DNA from: Rossellomorea aquimaris
Lineage (GTDB): Bacteria > Bacillota > Bacilli > Bacillales > Bacillaceae_B
NCBI RefSeq assembly: GCF_003315075.1
Contig: NZ_QNRJ01000026.1
Coordinates: 1-49,712 of the forward strand
Direction: 5' to 3'
DNA: 49,712 nucleotides
How positions within the stretch are numbered: position 1 is the stretch's first letter; each line of letters begins with the position of its first letter. Shown here in pieces: positions 17,172-24,961 of the stretch. A model generated the notes under the pieces. It had not been told where the DNA came from. It ran no database searches and was given only the letters and a program-made list of their open reading frames with translations. Made by a program: the position numbers and the translations under genes.

Positions 17172-17215
17172 TCGAGTGGGGTAAGAGAATGCTTTGTTGC
17201 TGCCTTGTTACTAGG

Positions 17216-17244
17216 TATTATGGTTTGTTTGGGGCAATATATTC
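17216..17244 (-). promoter_or_regulatory. Sigma-G promoter of sspB
   Basis: On the minus strand, GAATA (17244-17240), a 17-base spacer and CATAATA (17222-17216) match the forespore sigma-G consensus (GHATR / CATNHTA). Predicted start is near 17209, giving a leader of about 144 nt that contains the whole cloverleaf. Confidence 0.8.
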
Positions 17245-17363
17245 AACGTGATGACAGGGAATTTATTCCTGTTAACTTCCTATAAGTTTTCTACATAAAT
17301 CATCGTGATTGTAAAAAAGATACCACTATACAATGAATTAGATTGAAAGTATGGTGACACAGC

Positions 17364-17615
17364 ATGAAAGCTTGCGCATTATGTAATGGGATCGTTGAAT
17401 ACAGGGGACTTTGCCGTAAGTGCGGGGACTCTACAACAGATCAGGGAAGATATTATGATTTTTATGATGAGTACAGTGCGTATATGGATATCCAGCATGT
17501 ACAATTAGCCGATGGCATTCCGAATAGCAGCTGCTCTGATACTTGCCTTCATCTTTTCACATGCATTCGATGTGGGGAAGAAGAGGGGAAAAGCATAGAT
17601 TTGACAGAGTTTTAA
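17364..17615 (+). CDS. Small cysteine-rich (zinc-ribbon-like) protein, unknown
   Basis: An 83-residue protein with CxxC pairs at Cys4/Cys7 and Cys17/Cys20 (CALC...CRKC), then further cysteines near 57, 61, 67 and 70 (SDTCLHLFTCIRCGEE). The layout suggests two zinc-binding knuckles around an aromatic-rich middle (RYYDFYDEYSAYM). I do not recognise the family. The ribosome site is weak (GGTG). It is divergent from sspB and ends in a perfect bidirectional terminator, so it appears to be a real single gene. Confidence 0.65.
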   Translation: MKACALCNGIVEYRGLCRKCGDSTTDQGRYYDFYDEYSAYMDIQHVQLADGIPNSSCSDTCLHLFTCIRCGEEEGKSIDLTEF

Positions 17616-17626
17616 ACGATGGCAAA

Positions 17627-17658
17627 AAATGCCGCACTCGTGAATGAGTGCGGCATTT
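17627..17658. terminator. Bidirectional terminator
   Basis: A perfect 13-bp stem (17627-17639 / 17646-17658) with a 6-base loop between the zinc-ribbon gene and convergent msmX. Confidence 0.9.
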
Positions 17659-17686
17659 ATTTAATGAAGATATATAAGCTTTTATT

Positions 17687-18784
17687 TTATCGGATTCTTG
17701 ACTCAGATTCTGAATCAAAGAAATGAGCTTTGTTCATATCAAAAGCAAGTTCAATCGTTTGACCGGCAGCGATATCGGTACGAGAGTCAACGCGGGCTAC
17801 AAACTCTTGTCCTTCTAATTGAGAGTAAAGCATTGTTTCAGCACCTGTTAACTCAGATACTTCAATCTTCGCAGTGATTTTCGCACCTTGAGCAGTATCC
17901 AGGAAAAGTGGCTCATCATGGATATCTTCAGGACGCACTCCCAGAACAATGCTCTTGCCTACATGACCTTGTTCGCGAAGCACTTTCATTTTTCCTTCAG
18001 GTACAGAAACTTTCGTATTTCCAATGACGAATTTTCCCTCTTCAAGGGACCCGTGGAAGAAGTTCATGGCAGGAGATCCAATAAATCCGCCTACGAAAAC
18101 ATTTTCAGGCTTGTCGTATACTTCTTTAGGAGATCCAACTTGTTGGATGACTCCATCTTTCATGACAACAATACGTGTTGCCATTGTCATTGCTTCTGTC
18201 TGGTCGTGTGTAACGTAGATCGTAGTAGTTTGTAAACGTTGGTGAAGCTTGGCGATCTCTGCACGCATTTGCACACGAAGCTTAGCATCAAGGTTGGATA
18301 ATGGCTCATCCATTAAGAACACTTTCGCATCACGAACGATGGCACGGCCAAGTGCTACACGCTGGCGCTGACCACCTGATAATGCTTTTGGTTTACGATC
18401 AAGCAGTGCTTCAAGACCAAGGATCTTAGCCGCTTCTTGAACGCGACGGTCAATTTCTTGTTTATCGAACTTACGTAATTTAAGACCGAAGGCCATATTA
18501 TCATATACGCTCATGTGTGGGTATAAGGCATAGTTCTGGAAAACCATGGCGATGTCACGGTCTTTCGGTGCCACATCGTTTACGCGCTTTCCATCGATAG
18601 AGAAATCTCCTTTAGAGATTTCTTCCAGTCCGGCAATCATACGCAAAGTCGTGGACTTCCCGCAACCTGATGGTCCTACAAATACGATAAACTCTTTATC
18701 TTGAATATGAAGATTAAAGTCATTTACTGCCGTAACTTTACCATCATAAATTTTGTGGATATTTTCTAATTTTAATTCAGCCAT
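17687..18784 (-). CDS. msmX: Multi-purpose carbohydrate ABC transporter ATPase MsmX
   Basis: A 365-residue ATPase, the same length as B. subtilis MsmX. Walker A GPSGCGKST is at residues 37-45, signature LSGGQRQR, Walker B VFLMDEPLSNLD, and a C-terminal MalK-type OB domain ends AFDMNKAHFFDSESESRIR. MsmX is a shared energiser: it docks to several sugar importers encoded elsewhere that lack their own ATPase, and no permease is adjacent here either. ATG 18784 follows AAGGAGGAG; the longer start at 18820 would add 12 unrelated residues. Confidence 0.93.
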   Translation of the reverse strand: MAELKLENIHKIYDGKVTAVNDFNLHIQDKEFIVFVGPSGCGKSTTLRMIAGLEEISKGDFSIDGKRVNDVAPKDRDIAMVFQNYALYPHMSVYDNMAFGLKLRKFDKQEIDRRVQEAAKILGLEALLDRKPKALSGGQRQRVALGRAIVRDAKVFLMDEPLSNLDAKLRVQMRAEIAKLHQRLQTTTIYVTHDQTEAMTMATRIVVMKDGVIQQVGSPKEVYDKPENVFVGGFIGSPAMNFFHGSLEEGKFVIGNTKVSVPEGKMKVLREQGHVGKSIVLGVRPEDIHDEPLFLDTAQGAKITAKIEVSELTGAETMLYSQLEGQEFVARVDSRTDIAAGQTIELAFDMNKAHFFDSESESRIR

Positions 18785-18805
18785 TTTACCTTCTCCTCCT
18801 TGAAA

Positions 18806-18819
18806 TGCAATCGTTTTCA
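18806..18819 (-). promoter_or_regulatory. cre-like CcpA site before msmX
   Basis: On the minus strand the 14-mer TGAAAACGATTGCA matches the cre consensus TGWAANCGNTNWCA at all but one position. It lies 21 bp upstream of the start codon, where bound CcpA could block transcription under glucose. Confidence 0.5.
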
Positions 18820-18881
18820 TCTATAGCCCTATTGTAGAGAAAGCGGATTCAAAACGATATGGTCAACCTGCACAAACTTCC

Positions 18882-19796
18882 TTAATCTTTTTTATGCAGG
18901 TTGTCAGATTGAAAGTTCAAGCATGCGAAATAGGCTAAAATTCCACCTTGAAACGTTTTAATATCGATATTGGTTTTTTCAATGAACTTATCAATTCGAT
19001 ACTGTACGCTATTCCGGTGCATAAACAGTTTCTTGGCAGTCTGACTGATATTTGATTGATGTTCGAGAAAAGCCTTAACAGTGTGAATCAATTCAGGATC
19101 TTCCTGAAAGGTGTCAGCCACCTTTGTGAAAATTTGTCTTTTCCATTCCTGCGGTAAATGATGCAGAGCAAATTCAGGCAGAACCGTCACCACGGATTGA
19201 ATGAATGCCTGCTTCTGCACGGTTCTTGAGAATGAAAACAATTCCCGCTCATATTTAAAGGTGAGAGGGAATTGTGGAACCTCATGAAATTGTCCTATGA
19301 AATAAGAAAGACTGACGAAGAAGTCCGATTCAATTACATGGGAAATCGACAGTAATTGCTCTTCATCCAAATTCCAATCATTTTTCCCTTCGATGAGCAA
19401 TCCCATGTGATCATCTTGCAAAACAAGGATCGTGTTGAGTGGCAAAAGATGTTGGAACGCTTCTCTTAACAGAATCTGGTCCAAACTTTCCTTCATCGAG
19501 AATTGAATGATACGGAATTCGCCGTCTATATTTGAAGGAATTGGGCCATTCTTATATAAAAAGGTGAACCATTCCATTGAGTCGGGAGAATCATTGATCG
19601 ATCCGGATGGATGGATGATTTCTTTAAATAAGCAGTGTAATAACCCCAGTTCCTCTTGAGTGATCTCACTTCTATCAATGCCTATGTATTCATCTTCTTC
19701 TTCATTTGTAAACCAAATCTTTGTGGATTCAAGACTGGTTGGATAATGGTTTTGGATTATGGCAGCAGGAAATTTTTTACGTAATGATGTAAACAT
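18882..19796 (-). CDS. yxkF: PucR-family transcriptional regulator YxkF
   Basis: A 304-residue regulator. The C-terminal 60 residues, VKAFLEHQSNISQTAKKLFMHRNSVQYRIDKF, form the PucR-type helix-turn-helix (HTH_30); the N-terminal 230 residues have no domain I can name. In B. subtilis yxkF lies next to msmX, as here, which supports the name and suggests a carbohydrate-related role, though its targets are unknown. It is transcribed ahead of msmX with a 97-bp gap holding a cre-like site. GAGGGATGAC precedes the ATG. Confidence 0.8.
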   Translation of the reverse strand: MFTSLRKKFPAAIIQNHYPTSLESTKIWFTNEEEDEYIGIDRSEITQEELGLLHCLFKEIIHPSGSINDSPDSMEWFTFLYKNGPIPSNIDGEFRIIQFSMKESLDQILLREAFQHLLPLNTILVLQDDHMGLLIEGKNDWNLDEEQLLSISHVIESDFFVSLSYFIGQFHEVPQFPLTFKYERELFSFSRTVQKQAFIQSVVTVLPEFALHHLPQEWKRQIFTKVADTFQEDPELIHTVKAFLEHQSNISQTAKKLFMHRNSVQYRIDKFIEKTNIDIKTFQGGILAYFACLNFQSDNLHKKD

Positions 19797-19945
19797 GTCA
19801 TCCCTCTTTGTTCATTATTATAGTAAAAAAGGTTATAATGTCTATTGTACTGAAATAGTTGGATTAATCAAAGTGTGCATGATTGCAAAAAATCGCTAAT
19901 TTTAATACTATTGAAGAATGAATAAATCATTATGGGGTGTCCTAA

Positions 19946-20206
19946 ATGGAATATACTAAAGAAGTTACGAATCGAATGAAACGTCTTGAAGGTCAAGTGC
20001 GCGGCGTGTTGAAAATGATGGAAGAGGAAAAACATTGTAAGGATGTTGTGACTCAATTATCTGCCGTACGTACTGCCGTTGATCGTACATTAGGTCTCAT
20101 CGTTGCGAAGAACCTGGAAGCCTGCATACGTGAATCGGAAGAAGAGGGCATCAATGCAGAAGAAGCCATTCAAGAAGCCGTCAATATGCTTGTCAGAAGT
20201 CGATAA
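19946..20206 (+). CDS. cstR: CstR-like persulfide-sensing repressor (CsoR family)
   Basis: An 86-residue CsoR/RcnR-fold repressor. Copper-sensing CsoR proteins have a Cys-His-Cys triad; here Cys31 and Cys60 are present but the His is Asn56 (AKNLEAC). Cys31/Cys60 are the same positions that form di- or trisulfide cross-links in S. aureus CstR, and the ending EAVNMLVRSR also resembles CstR. It therefore probably senses reactive sulfur species rather than copper. GGGGTG precedes the ATG. No sulfide-detoxification genes are adjacent, so its regulon must be elsewhere. Confidence 0.8.
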   Translation: MEYTKEVTNRMKRLEGQVRGVLKMMEEEKHCKDVVTQLSAVRTAVDRTLGLIVAKNLEACIRESEEEGINAEEAIQEAVNMLVRSR

Positions 20207-20211
20207 ATACT

Positions 20212-20253
20212 AAAAGCTGCCGAAAAGGATCATGGTCCTTTTTGGCAGCTTTT
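20212..20253 (+). terminator. Terminator after cstR
   Basis: An 18-bp near-perfect stem (20212-20229 / 20236-20253) with a 6-base loop, ending in T6. Confidence 0.92.
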
Positions 20254-20267
20254 TTGTTTATTCCATT

Positions 20268-20447
20268 CTATTTCGGCGGTTCTTCATGTTGGGTAATTTC
20301 GATTGCTTCTTCGATGTTGGTTGTGTTTTCCCTCATGTGGACGGAACCCCCGGACATGCCTTCGTTGATAAAACGGTCCACATCGAGAAATGCTTTTTCT
20401 TTTCCTTCGTAATTGGTATCAGGAAGGAATTGATCGTCTTTTTTCAT
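20268..20447 (-). CDS. Small acidic hydrophilic protein, unknown
   Basis: A 59-residue protein (MKKDDQFLPDTNYEGKEKAF...) ending EEPPK, charged and without membrane segments. ATG 20447 has AAGGAGG at 9-base spacing; the ATG at 20453 is too close to that site and longer starts lack one. I recall similar short proteins near yheE in other bacilli but cannot name a function. It shares direction with yheE upstream. Confidence 0.65.
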   Translation of the reverse strand: MKKDDQFLPDTNYEGKEKAFLDVDRFINEGMSGGSVHMRENTTNIEEAIEITQHEEPPK

Positions 20448-20543
20448 GCTCATCAGCCTCCTTACTTTAGTTTTGGAAAGGAAGCTGAAGTTATACATGA
20501 AGGCTTATTAATTTCTGTTTTCTGGTGAATTATGTACGTTCCA

Positions 20544-20753
20544 TCAATCATAAACGTGGAATAGCATCAGTTCATGAAGCTGCTTCTTGAGGGAGTCCTC
20601 CTTATCAGCCGGAGGAGTGGCTCCGGTCCATTCAATTTTACCGTCTTTATGGTAATTACCTTGATATTTGGTCCCGCTGAAGTAAAAGGAAAACGTCCAG
20701 CCGGGGAGCTGTTTATTTTCGAACATGCTTTTATATTGAAAATGTTGAATCAT
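20544..20753 (-). CDS. yheE: YheE-family protein
   Basis: A 69-residue protein with MIQHFQYKSMFENKQLPGWTFSF at the start and HELMLFHVYD at the end, closely like B. subtilis YheE (72 aa, function unknown). The GYHKDGKIEW-type centre suggests a small beta-rich fold. A GGAGGTGATG ribosome site is upstream. Its position between sspB and the yheCD-type genes matches B. subtilis order. Confidence 0.8.
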   Translation of the reverse strand: MIQHFQYKSMFENKQLPGWTFSFYFSGTKYQGNYHKDGKIEWTGATPPADKEDSLKKQLHELMLFHVYD

Positions 20754-20879
20754 TTTTCATCACCTCCACTATTATTGTAAACGTTTTACTACATGCTGTG
20801 TAGGTGTGGGTGTTAAATGTATCATAAATGGAATTCTCCTCTAATAGAATTTACTGAAGAGATAGAGGAGGGACGAAGA

Positions 20880-21278
20880 ATGAATTCGTTTATTCGTGAT
20901 TTGCAAAAGGCGATCAGTGATGAATGGACAGCCTATTATTTCTATAAAGAATTAAAGGGGCGGACGAATAATCCATTATATGTAGAGTTTATCGATCATG
21001 CCCGGAAGGATGAGAAAGTGCATTATGAAATGTTCCAATACCTCCATTATTTATTAACGGGGGAGTATTACGAGCATAAGAAAGAGAAGGTAGGGTTTAC
21101 TACTTTTAAAGAAGGAGTCCTGAGGGCACTGAAGGATGAGCTTGAGGCTGCAGAATTCTACAGGGACATGCTGCTCGAGATTCCCAATCAACAAGCCTAT
21201 AAGCCCCTTTTTATTGCCATGACTGATGAAATGGAACATGCTACGAGATTTTCTACCATTTATAATTCATTACGGTAA
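20880..21278 (+). CDS. Ferritin-like / rubrerythrin-like protein
   Basis: A 132-residue four-helix-bundle protein. DEWTAYYFYKEL, DEKVHYEMFQYLHYLL, DELEAAEFYRDM and DEMEHATRFSTIY supply the paired Glu and ExxH motifs of a diiron site. No rubredoxin domain is present. It may reduce peroxide or handle iron; spore-associated relatives (such as YhjR) exist in Bacillus, but I cannot assign it to that group firmly. ATG 20880 follows GAGGAGGG; the longer frame from 20817 has no ribosome site. Confidence 0.78.
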   Translation: MNSFIRDLQKAISDEWTAYYFYKELKGRTNNPLYVEFIDHARKDEKVHYEMFQYLHYLLTGEYYEHKKEKVGFTTFKEGVLRALKDELEAAEFYRDMLLEIPNQQAYKPLFIAMTDEMEHATRFSTIYNSLR

Positions 21279-21286
21279 GAATGAAA

Positions 21287-21313
21287 AAGGTTGAACCACC
21301 TGGATTCAACCTT
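21287..21313. terminator. Bidirectional terminator
   Basis: A 9-bp perfect stem AAGGTTGAA / TTCAACCTT. On the minus strand it is followed by a U-run and overlaps the last codons of the ATP-grasp operon. Confidence 0.75.
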
Positions 21314-22499
21314 CGTTATTTTTGGCACTGAGTGTGAGGAATGTGCGGACAAGCTGTTTTCGACGTTTGCTTTCAATTTCTTCTTCATCGAAACTCATAG
21401 GCTTTGAATTGATTTCAAATAATACAAATCCCCCATGTTCCCGGGGAGCTAAGTCGATGGAAAACTCTCCAACATACCCAAAGGATTTAGCAAGCTCTTC
21501 CCCACATGTTTGAACGATCCGTGAAATTTCCTTTTTGGTATGAGCATCTGCGACTTCTTTAAGTGAAATAATCTTCCCACCGGTAGGTACATGAGTGGTG
21601 ACTTCCTGTCGCTGCGACATGCGGACGCCAATGCCTATTAAACGAAAATCTTCTCCCGTGTGAAGGACCAATATACGGAAGTCATAACGATGATCATGCA
21701 ATGTTTTACAGGAAACGGCTTCCTGCATGATCCACTGGTTACTATTAAACCAATCGCTGTATGATTGAAACAGGCGGGATATGTTTAAGAACCGCTCCAT
21801 TTTTTTAATGCTTTTGCAGAGGATACGTCCATTGTCATCGATCTCGATGAGTCTGATTCCTTTTCCTTGCGAAGCGAGAGAGTGTTTCACGTATACTTTT
21901 TTATGTGTCGTAAGAAAGTGGGTGAAGGACTCTTCATTTATGACAAGTTCAGTTTGAGGCAGGTATGGATCGAGTTCACGACTGTTGGACAGAAGCTCGT
22001 ATATTTTCCATTTGTTAAAGAAATGAGGGTTGAAAAAAGGAATTTTATGTTCCTTGATAAAATGGAGGAGCTTCTCATAGGCCTGATTTTGCTCAGCATG
22101 CCTCGAAGGAACGCGATTGTATATGACGTTTGGAACGGGAAATAGGCATTTCACCCATTTGTTTAATGGCTGATTGTATATGATACCGGAAATGGAATCA
22201 CCGAAAACATCTTGAGGAGAGAAGACAAAACAGATTCCACCTGCCTGTTCAACGTCCAGTTGAATCGATCGAAACAATTCAAAATTCCCCTTGTATTTAT
22301 TCCTTTCCTCCTTACTTGCTACGATTCCGATAAGGGGGACCGCCGGAATATTCTTCTGATGGGGTGAGATGGTGAATTGATAGCAATCTTTTGAATCCTT
22401 AGAAGAAAGCAGAAAGGAATTCTTCGCAAACCCATAGGTCGTGATGGATTCTTCCACATGGAAAAAGGTCTTCTTCACCCGATCATAAAGGATGTTCAT
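21306..22499 (-). CDS. YheC/YheD-family ATP-grasp protein, fourth operon gene
   Basis: A 397-residue protein. The N-terminal domain has VIYNRVPSRHAEQNQAYEKLL; the C-terminal ATP-grasp domain (about 190-395) has HRYDFRILVLH, VGEFSIDLAP and FEINSKPMSF, giving the Asp/Glu-x-Asn metal ligands. YheC/YheD proteins associate with the spore coat in B. subtilis; ATP-grasp enzymes join a carboxylate to an amine or thiol through an acyl-phosphate. It is the last of four tandem paralogues and overlaps the preceding gene by 4 bp. The substrate is unknown. Confidence 0.82.
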   Translation of the reverse strand: MNILYDRVKKTFFHVEESITTYGFAKNSFLLSSKDSKDCYQFTISPHQKNIPAVPLIGIVASKEERNKYKGNFELFRSIQLDVEQAGGICFVFSPQDVFGDSISGIIYNQPLNKWVKCLFPVPNVIYNRVPSRHAEQNQAYEKLLHFIKEHKIPFFNPHFFNKWKIYELLSNSRELDPYLPQTELVINEESFTHFLTTHKKVYVKHSLASQGKGIRLIEIDDNGRILCKSIKKMERFLNISRLFQSYSDWFNSNQWIMQEAVSCKTLHDHRYDFRILVLHTGEDFRLIGIGVRMSQRQEVTTHVPTGGKIISLKEVADAHTKKEISRIVQTCGEELAKSFGYVGEFSIDLAPREHGGFVLFEINSKPMSFDEEEIESKRRKQLVRTFLTLSAKNNEG

Positions 22500-23869
22500 G
22501 GAATCATTTCCTCAGGATGATTCAAGCTCTGCTGAGTGAGAAAGATCCCGAATGACAAGGCAAGTTTTCTTGTTAATAAATCATAGCTCCTCAAATGGGG
22601 GTGGGAAAAAATAGATCTTCCCGGCTTAGAGTTTGCTTCGAACATCCAAATTCGGTGATTTTCGTCCACTCCGAAATCAAAGCCGATTTCTCCAATATAT
22701 CCTTCCAGATTTCGTTCGATGCTATGTGATAGTCTTAACGCTGCCTCCTTTAGTGCCCCTTCAATAACTTCTCGAACGGCTTCGTCTGGAAACAGCTCCG
22801 ATAATATTTTCACTTCTCCACCGTTATTCGCATGGGTGGTCACACTTCCTGATCCTGCCACTTTCCCGGCTATTGCACTTACTTGCCAGGCCCCATCCTC
22901 ACCTTTGTTCGTATGAACCCGGAAGTCGATTGGCCGGTTATTTTCCTGCAACAGGGAAATTCCCTGCTGGACGATAAAAGTATCAAGATTTCGACTCTTA
23001 AAGACCGTATTGACAAGTTGCTCCAAGGACTTAAATTTCAGTAAGCGATTTTTACGATCCCCATCCCTGAACCTGCAATAATATTCTTCGGTAGAGCGGT
23101 TATACGTAATCTTGTGGATGCCGTTGCCGAGACTGCCATTTTTCGGTTTCAGATAAATATGGTGATAGGAGGAAAGCATTCTTTCCATCTCGTCAAATGA
23201 TTGAAATGAATGTGTTTCCGGCAGCAGATGCTGGACTGAAGAATCGTTTTCCAGTCGTTCAAACAAATCAAGCTTATTAAAAAAACCTGGATTGTACCAG
23301 GGAATACCGTATTCCCTCTGAAGTCTTTCTTTGATGCTCTGGTACGTTTTCCGCTTTTCGCTGCGGCGGTTCGGTAGTCTGTCATAGATAACATTGGGAA
23401 AAGGAATCTCCTCGATTTCCCATCCTTCTCCAAAGTGAAAATATCCCTTTATCAGTCCGTTCTCCCAATTAATATGACGCTCTCCAAACACAAAGGGAAT
23501 GACTCCAAGGGATGATTGAACAGATAAGAGCTTTTTGAAGAAATAGGACCGCTCACCAATCGGGCTTAAGCTAAAGCTTGTGAATCCTGAAGTGAATATG
23601 CCTATGAGCACCCCTATATATAAACAATCCTCTTTACAAAAGAGAGAAAGGGAATTTACTTTAGGAGGAAGATGTAGCTTCAGGGCTAAGCCGGAGCTAA
23701 TGCCAATCACGTTACGTCCATTCGGATGTCGCTTACATTCCGCGGATTGCCGTGCGGTTCCCAGGATCACTGTATGAGGGAACATTTTTTCCTCCAGCTT
23801 AAAACCAGAGGGGAGGTAGAGAAGGCTTTCTTCATCTTGGAATTGTTCTATTTTGTACGTTTTAAGCAT
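22496..23869 (-). CDS. yheD: YheD-like ATP-grasp protein, third operon gene
   Basis: A 457-residue protein, close to B. subtilis YheD (453), which forms rings around the forespore. VIYDRLPNRRSEKRKTYQSI marks the family's central motif; the ATP-grasp domain has KPKNGSLGNGIHKI, PIDFRVHTNKG, GEIGFDFGVDENHRIWMFEANSKPG. The N-terminal 120 residues form an extra beta-rich domain also present in the first operon gene. The start overlaps the upstream stop (TAATG). The symbol rests on length and position, not on an alignment. Confidence 0.8.
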   Translation of the reverse strand: MLKTYKIEQFQDEESLLYLPSGFKLEEKMFPHTVILGTARQSAECKRHPNGRNVIGISSGLALKLHLPPKVNSLSLFCKEDCLYIGVLIGIFTSGFTSFSLSPIGERSYFFKKLLSVQSSLGVIPFVFGERHINWENGLIKGYFHFGEGWEIEEIPFPNVIYDRLPNRRSEKRKTYQSIKERLQREYGIPWYNPGFFNKLDLFERLENDSSVQHLLPETHSFQSFDEMERMLSSYHHIYLKPKNGSLGNGIHKITYNRSTEEYYCRFRDGDRKNRLLKFKSLEQLVNTVFKSRNLDTFIVQQGISLLQENNRPIDFRVHTNKGEDGAWQVSAIAGKVAGSGSVTTHANNGGEVKILSELFPDEAVREVIEGALKEAALRLSHSIERNLEGYIGEIGFDFGVDENHRIWMFEANSKPGRSIFSHPHLRSYDLLTRKLALSFGIFLTQQSLNHPEEMIP

Positions 23870-24957
23870 TAGAAATCACCTCGTCTTAAGGATGTTAGTG
23901 ATTGTGATGCCAAGAACTCACAATAATCTAATGGAGCTTTGTATAAAGATGGCAGTTTCTCTTGTCCCAATGCATCTACCACCTTATGTCCCGGCTTGGA
24001 GTTCATATCCAGAATCCACAGTGATTGGTCCTCAGCAATCATAATATCAACCCCAATTTCAAACAGGGCTGAAAAATGTTCTTCAAGTATTAAAGGCATT
24101 TCCTGCATAATGTCGGTGAGTTCTTCTTCTATATAGTCCCACGAGGAATCATGAAGAGTCTTCCAATCACTGTATGATTTATATGCAGCCCCCATACTGA
24201 TATTGGTCAGAATGGCCTGCGGTTCCCCCACTCGGATCGCCCGCTGAAATTCTCTCCATTCTCCATGAGCGTTTTTATTCAAAAGGATGCGCAGATCAAA
24301 AGGAGCCTCCTCTTTCGTCAGATTGAGAATCCGCTTTTGACAAATGAATGTATGCTGCTGAAGGATCCGGTTCACCCACTTGATAAAGATTTCTTTCCTT
24401 TGGAAGGATTGTTCCATGATCCCTTCCTTTTTCGTTGTTCGAACGACAATGCCGCCTCGGCTTTCCACAAGATGATAAATGGCAAATCCATGAGCTCCAT
24501 CGACTGGTTTGATTATTATATCTTTATGTTCAGTAAGTAGATTTAATAAATGATTTCCATCGGTCAGAAGATACGTTTCGGGAATAAATGGGGAGATGGG
24601 CGTCTTTTTAAGTTTTTCGTATAGATGCCATTTGTTTGGCAATCCATAGCCGAGAAATCGAATGTGTCTCTGATTTTTCAACCACTGAACGACGGCCTTT
24701 GCCTGCTGGGACTGTATATCCTTTTGATAATACGTACGGTCGTAGATATATTCTGGAATCTCAAAGGCTTCATTTTCCCATGATTGTGACTCTTTATTGA
24801 AATAGAATCCATCCACCGTTTCGTTTAATGGAGAGATTCCTTTGGGGGAGAAAAGATAAAGATCAATAGGATAAGAGAGGGATTGTTTCGCTATTCCAAG
24901 AAAGTAGCTGTTCGTTACTTGCGGATTAAGGGTCATAATGCCCAATGATTGGTTCAT
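23869..24957 (-). CDS. yheC: YheC-like ATP-grasp protein, second operon gene
   Basis: A 362-residue protein, nearly the length of B. subtilis YheC (363). It starts MNQSLGIMTLNPQ and has YIYDRTYYQKDIQ, KPVDGAHGFAIY, PFDLRILLNKN and ILDMNSKPGHKV; the metal-ligand motif has Asp where its sisters have Glu. It lacks the extra N-terminal domain of the larger paralogues. It lies 4 bp after the first gene and overlaps the third by one base, so all four are co-translated. Spore-coat association is inferred from the family. Confidence 0.82.
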   Translation of the reverse strand: MNQSLGIMTLNPQVTNSYFLGIAKQSLSYPIDLYLFSPKGISPLNETVDGFYFNKESQSWENEAFEIPEYIYDRTYYQKDIQSQQAKAVVQWLKNQRHIRFLGYGLPNKWHLYEKLKKTPISPFIPETYLLTDGNHLLNLLTEHKDIIIKPVDGAHGFAIYHLVESRGGIVVRTTKKEGIMEQSFQRKEIFIKWVNRILQQHTFICQKRILNLTKEEAPFDLRILLNKNAHGEWREFQRAIRVGEPQAILTNISMGAAYKSYSDWKTLHDSSWDYIEEELTDIMQEMPLILEEHFSALFEIGVDIMIAEDQSLWILDMNSKPGHKVVDALGQEKLPSLYKAPLDYCEFLASQSLTSLRRGDF

Positions 24958-24961
24958 CGTG

